The translations under genes were made by a program, and so were the position numbers. The notes beneath the pieces were generated by a model that saw nothing but the letters and a program-made list of their open reading frames with translations, had not been told where the DNA came from and made no database searches. Below, piece by piece: positions 61,424 to 64,000 of a DNA stretch of 64,000 bases. The DNA lies in the NCBI GenBank assembly GCA_965230045.1, contig OZ245940.1:3720001-3784000 (forward strand). Reading direction: 5' to 3'. This DNA comes from G963662905 sp965230045. Lineage in GTDB: Bacteria; Bacteroidota; Bacteroidia; Bacteroidales; WRLA01. Every line of letters begins with the position of its first letter. The stretch's first letter is position 1.

Positions 61424-62182
61424 ATGACGACAATAGAAAACCCCAACGATTTCAACGATATGATCAACCATATGCCGGAAAATATCAGGATCATTGAAGA
61501 TCAGATTGATGTAGAGGTACAACAGGAGTATCTTGAGCTGGCCCGAAGCCTGAAAGAAGAGCGCATGGATGAAGAAGAAGCGCTCAGCCGCTTACCCAGG
61601 CTATACAATCAGGAGCATGACCTGCTGCTGCGCAAAGAAATCATTGTGCAGCTGGCGCAAACAGCGAGTGTCCGGAGCTTTCGCGAACTGGAAAATTTTA
61701 GCGAAACAGCCGATGAACAAATAGCCGAATTTGCCCGTTTTGGCGTACATATTGCCCGCGCCATGCTCGAAAGCGACCTCAGCGATGACAATATCGGTTT
61801 TATTTCCAGCGGATTAGGCGGAAGAGGAAATTTGCTTCGGTATTTTTTCTGCATCTTCAACTTAGAAGAAAAGAAAGCCTTCCTGCCATCACAAAAAAAG
61901 ATCATCAAAAAAGAGTTTGACCTGGCATTCCGCAGTGAAAATGGTGAAATGGAAAAAATCAACTTCAAAGGCGAATATGCCATTTTTCAGGTTTTGGCGC
62001 CTTTGCAATGCGATTTTAATGAGCTGATCCGACAAACGCTGGATGAAATCAACGAATTTGGCCAATTCCTTTATGAAGGCTATTTTGCCACCAATGTAAA
62101 AATCCCCGACCATAAAGAAATCAGCAGCATCATCAAAGAAATCAGAAACCGAAAAGACGAAAACGAAGAAACAGAAGCATAG
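61424..62182 (+). CDS. Conserved-looking protein of unknown function, coupled to a SNF2 helicase gene
   Basis: The 252-residue protein is mostly helical and highly charged, with an acidic N-terminus, L-A-R-S-L-K-E-E-R-M-D-E-E-E-A-L near 40-55, a HEAT-like stretch (E-I-I-V-Q-L-A-Q-T near 72-80) and a C-terminal K/E-rich helix. No domain is recognised. It lies 10 bp after the lipid kinase and 3 bp before the SNF2 helicase gene, so it may be a helicase partner or merely part of the same transcript. Confidence 0.7.
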   Translation: MTTIENPNDFNDMINHMPENIRIIEDQIDVEVQQEYLELARSLKEERMDEEEALSRLPRLYNQEHDLLLRKEIIVQLAQTASVRSFRELENFSETADEQIAEFARFGVHIARAMLESDLSDDNIGFISSGLGGRGNLLRYFFCIFNLEEKKAFLPSQKKIIKKEFDLAFRSENGEMEKINFKGEYAIFQVLAPLQCDFNELIRQTLDEINEFGQFLYEGYFATNVKIPDHKEISSIIKEIRNRKDENEETEA

Positions 62183-62185
62183 CTT

Positions 62186-64000
62186 ATGGGCATTGTGTTT
62201 GCATTTACGGAACACCCGTTTCTGGGCTGGATGATAGCGCCCTACCTGTTCCGCTTGGAAAATAATTTCATTAAACTGGAACAACGTATCCACAAACTTG
62301 AAGAAGCAAAACAAAGCAGTTTACTATCTGATGATGTGCGCCAGGCTGTGGAAATCTGCCTTGAAACCACAGAACAGGCTATTTTAGAGCGCATTAACCT
62401 AAAAAAGAACATTCCTTCAAAAACCTATTTTGAAAAACATTTCAATGATGCAGCTTATAAAAGAGCAAGGCAAATTATAGAAAATAATATGCTGCGCGTC
62501 GTAGAAATCGCCGGACAAGGCCCCGCATTTTTTCTGTTTTACGACCGCGCCAAGAGCTTCCTGATCGATCAGGTGATCAAAATTATGCCTGAAAAAGCCG
62601 AAACTGTTTATAATTTTGAAAAAAACGAAGAAGGCACGCGCTATCATCTGAGTATCGCTTCCGATGGCGCAGAATTGACTTTACTCGATAAAGCCAACAC
62701 CATCGTGGCTGAATCGCCATGCCTGCTAATATCGGACAATAAACTATACCGTTTCAGCGCAGATGTAAACGGCAAAAACCTGCGTCCTTTTTTCGATAAA
62801 GAATTCATTCAGGTACCTCTGCGCAGCGAAAAAATGTACTTTGAAAAATTCATCCTCAAAAGCATCAAAGAGCATCCGGTGCGCATCAAAGGCTTTGAAG
62901 TTCATGACAAAAAAACTGCTCCTCAGCCACACCTCAGACTGCAAAACGGTTTTAACGGGCCAATACTATCCTTGGAATTCAGCTACGGAAAGTACAAAAT
63001 ACTGCACACATCGCCACAAAAAGAATTTGTCCGGCTCCATATTGATGAAGAGCATTACTCTTTTTCCAGAATCAGCAGAAAAAAAGAGACGGAAGAAAAA
63101 CTGATTCAAATACTCACCAAACACGGCCTCCGTTTTTCGAAACACAGCAATTCCTTTGAGGTTATCCACAGCAATTCTGAAGTTGCACTGATACAATGGG
63201 TCAATCAAAACAGAACACTTTTAGAAAAACATAAAATACTGTTTACACAGGAGTTAAATAAAAAATATTATATTGGAGAAGCAAAAGCAGAGCAGCGCAT
63301 CAACAAGAAAAACGACTGGTTTGATGTGTATATCCAGATTGTTCTGCAGGATGGCACGACCATCAATTTTACGAGTTTGCGCAATTATATTTTGGAAGGC
63401 CGGCGCGAATACAAACTAAAAAATGGCAGTATTTTTTTGATTCCACAGGAGTGGATGGAAAGGTTTCATGAAGTATTATTGCACGGCAAGCTCAAAAAAG
63501 ACCATTTTGAAATGCCGCTGCAACTCTTCAGCATCATTGATGCACTGGAACAAGGGCCTCAGGAAATCAAAAGCACCGCCTTTGCCCCACCCGAAGAATT
63601 TCTGAAATTAGAAGCACCGGCACAACTCAAAGCAAAGCTCCGCTCCTACCAGCTTGATGGTTTCCGCTGGATGGAATGGCTGCGCTCACGTCATTTTGGC
63701 GGCATCCTCGCCGACGATATGGGTCTGGGAAAAACCATTCAGGCGCTTAGTAGCATACTCCAATTAAAGGCAGAGAAGGAACAAAATACAGACAATAATA
63801 CTTCCAAAACATCCGCAAAACCTGGCAATAGCCCACAACTCGACTTGTTTGCTTCATCCGAAGATAAAGAAAGTACCGCAGTACACGAAAACCAGCAATG
63901 CAACACAAGCTTAATTATTGCTCCGGCATCGCTGATACACAACTGGAAAAACGAAATCAGGCGCTTTGCCCCCACGCTGTCATATTATATCTATACAGGT
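62186..64000 (+). CDS. SNF2-family helicase (partial, 3' end off the window)
   Basis: The first 605 residues are visible. A long N-terminal region (about 1-470, no zinc finger; a coiled start E-N-N-F-I-K-L-E-Q-R-I-H-K-L-E-E and several strand-rich blocks) precedes the ATPase: L-R-S-Y-Q-L-D-G-F-R-W near 488-498 and Walker A D-D-M-G-L-G-K-T near 510-517, then an unusual polar, low-complexity insertion (about 530-575, S-K-T-S-A-K-P-G-N) before motif Ia (L-I-I-A-P-A-S-L-I-H-N-W). Full-length SNF2 enzymes reach 900-1200 residues, so half is missing here. The role may be DNA repair or transcription. Confidence 0.9.
   Translation, partial: MGIVFAFTEHPFLGWMIAPYLFRLENNFIKLEQRIHKLEEAKQSSLLSDDVRQAVEICLETTEQAILERINLKKNIPSKTYFEKHFNDAAYKRARQIIENNMLRVVEIAGQGPAFFLFYDRAKSFLIDQVIKIMPEKAETVYNFEKNEEGTRYHLSIASDGAELTLLDKANTIVAESPCLLISDNKLYRFSADVNGKNLRPFFDKEFIQVPLRSEKMYFEKFILKSIKEHPVRIKGFEVHDKKTAPQPHLRLQNGFNGPILSLEFSYGKYKILHTSPQKEFVRLHIDEEHYSFSRISRKKETEEKLIQILTKHGLRFSKHSNSFEVIHSNSEVALIQWVNQNRTLLEKHKILFTQELNKKYYIGEAKAEQRINKKNDWFDVYIQIVLQDGTTINFTSLRNYILEGRREYKLKNGSIFLIPQEWMERFHEVLLHGKLKKDHFEMPLQLFSIIDALEQGPQEIKSTAFAPPEEFLKLEAPAQLKAKLRSYQLDGFRWMEWLRSRHFGGILADDMGLGKTIQALSSILQLKAEKEQNTDNNTSKTSAKPGNSPQLDLFASSEDKESTAVHENQQCNTSLIIAPASLIHNWKNEIRRFAPTLSYYIYTG

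Overview
The window is about 64 kb of chromosome from a Gram-negative member of the Bacteroidota, most likely an anaerobic or facultative Bacteroidales/Marinilabiliales-type bacterium. The grounds are Bacteroidota-typical families (LruC-domain lipoprotein, DUF4197, propeller-type hybrid-like sensor kinase, GldA/GldF/GldG-like transporter, TPR-SPOR protein), repeated TAnnTTTG -7 promoter boxes just upstream of genes, and a near absence of Shine-Dalgarno sequences. Rubrerythrin, citrate lyase and a reductive dehalogenase point to an anaerobic or microaerobic, probably marine or sediment, life style. The species is not identifiable from sequence reading alone. I see no tRNA, rRNA or CRISPR array.

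Layout. (1) 1-5.3 kb, minus strand: a reductive-dehalogenase locus. An AraC-type regulator is followed by two small membrane proteins (one DUF4405-like), then RdhA with a TAT signal and two Fe-S motifs, RdhB membrane anchor, and an FMN-binding NosR/RdhC-like protein that runs off the left edge. A 33-bp tandem repeat lies upstream of rdhA and a 207-bp inverted-repeat element separates rdhB from rdhC. (2) 5.5-13.0 kb, minus: a complete type I restriction-modification operon hsdM - DUF1016/YhcG nuclease - hsdS - hsdR. (3) 13.9-19.8 kb, plus: FAD-dependent reductase of the geranylgeranyl reductase family, DUF2851, a TrkA-N potassium channel, a universal stress protein and an alanine:cation symporter. 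(4) 20.6-24.8 kb, plus: a GldA-GldF-GldG-DUF4340 ABC-export unit. (5) 25-31.4 kb: ADP-ribosylglycohydrolase, CutC, a second universal stress protein, a TerB-like protein, a glutamate-receptor-like ion channel and YidC. (6) 31.9-45.1 kb: LruC lipoprotein, a 45-residue membrane protein with its own terminator, a cNMP-binding/AlbA_2 fusion, DUF4197, thioesterase, beta-lactamase-fold lipoprotein, two sensor kinases without response regulators, rubrerythrin and an MNT-HEPN toxin-antitoxin pair. (7) 45.2-64 kb: CitD-CitE fusion plus CitF, a CapD-type sugar epimerase with ArfB, an ECF sigma factor, UvrA, TsaC, a family-9 glycosyltransferase, DapD, a TPR-SPOR protein, an LTA-synthase-like phosphoglycerol transferase with a YegS lipid kinase, and an unknown protein beside a SNF2 helicase cut by the right edge.

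Three intergenic insertions (13391-13739, 20004-20369, 31599-31895) are non-coding mobile elements with terminal inverted repeats and visible 8-10 bp target duplications. They share a nested-palindrome plan whose arms differ between families by matched, pair-preserving changes.

The strongest candidate for an under-described system is the reductive dehalogenase locus in a Bacteroidota background, with its own regulator, putative redox membrane proteins and tandem repeats. Promoter boxes were also used to correct several gene starts (24991, 40254, 48253, 58628).
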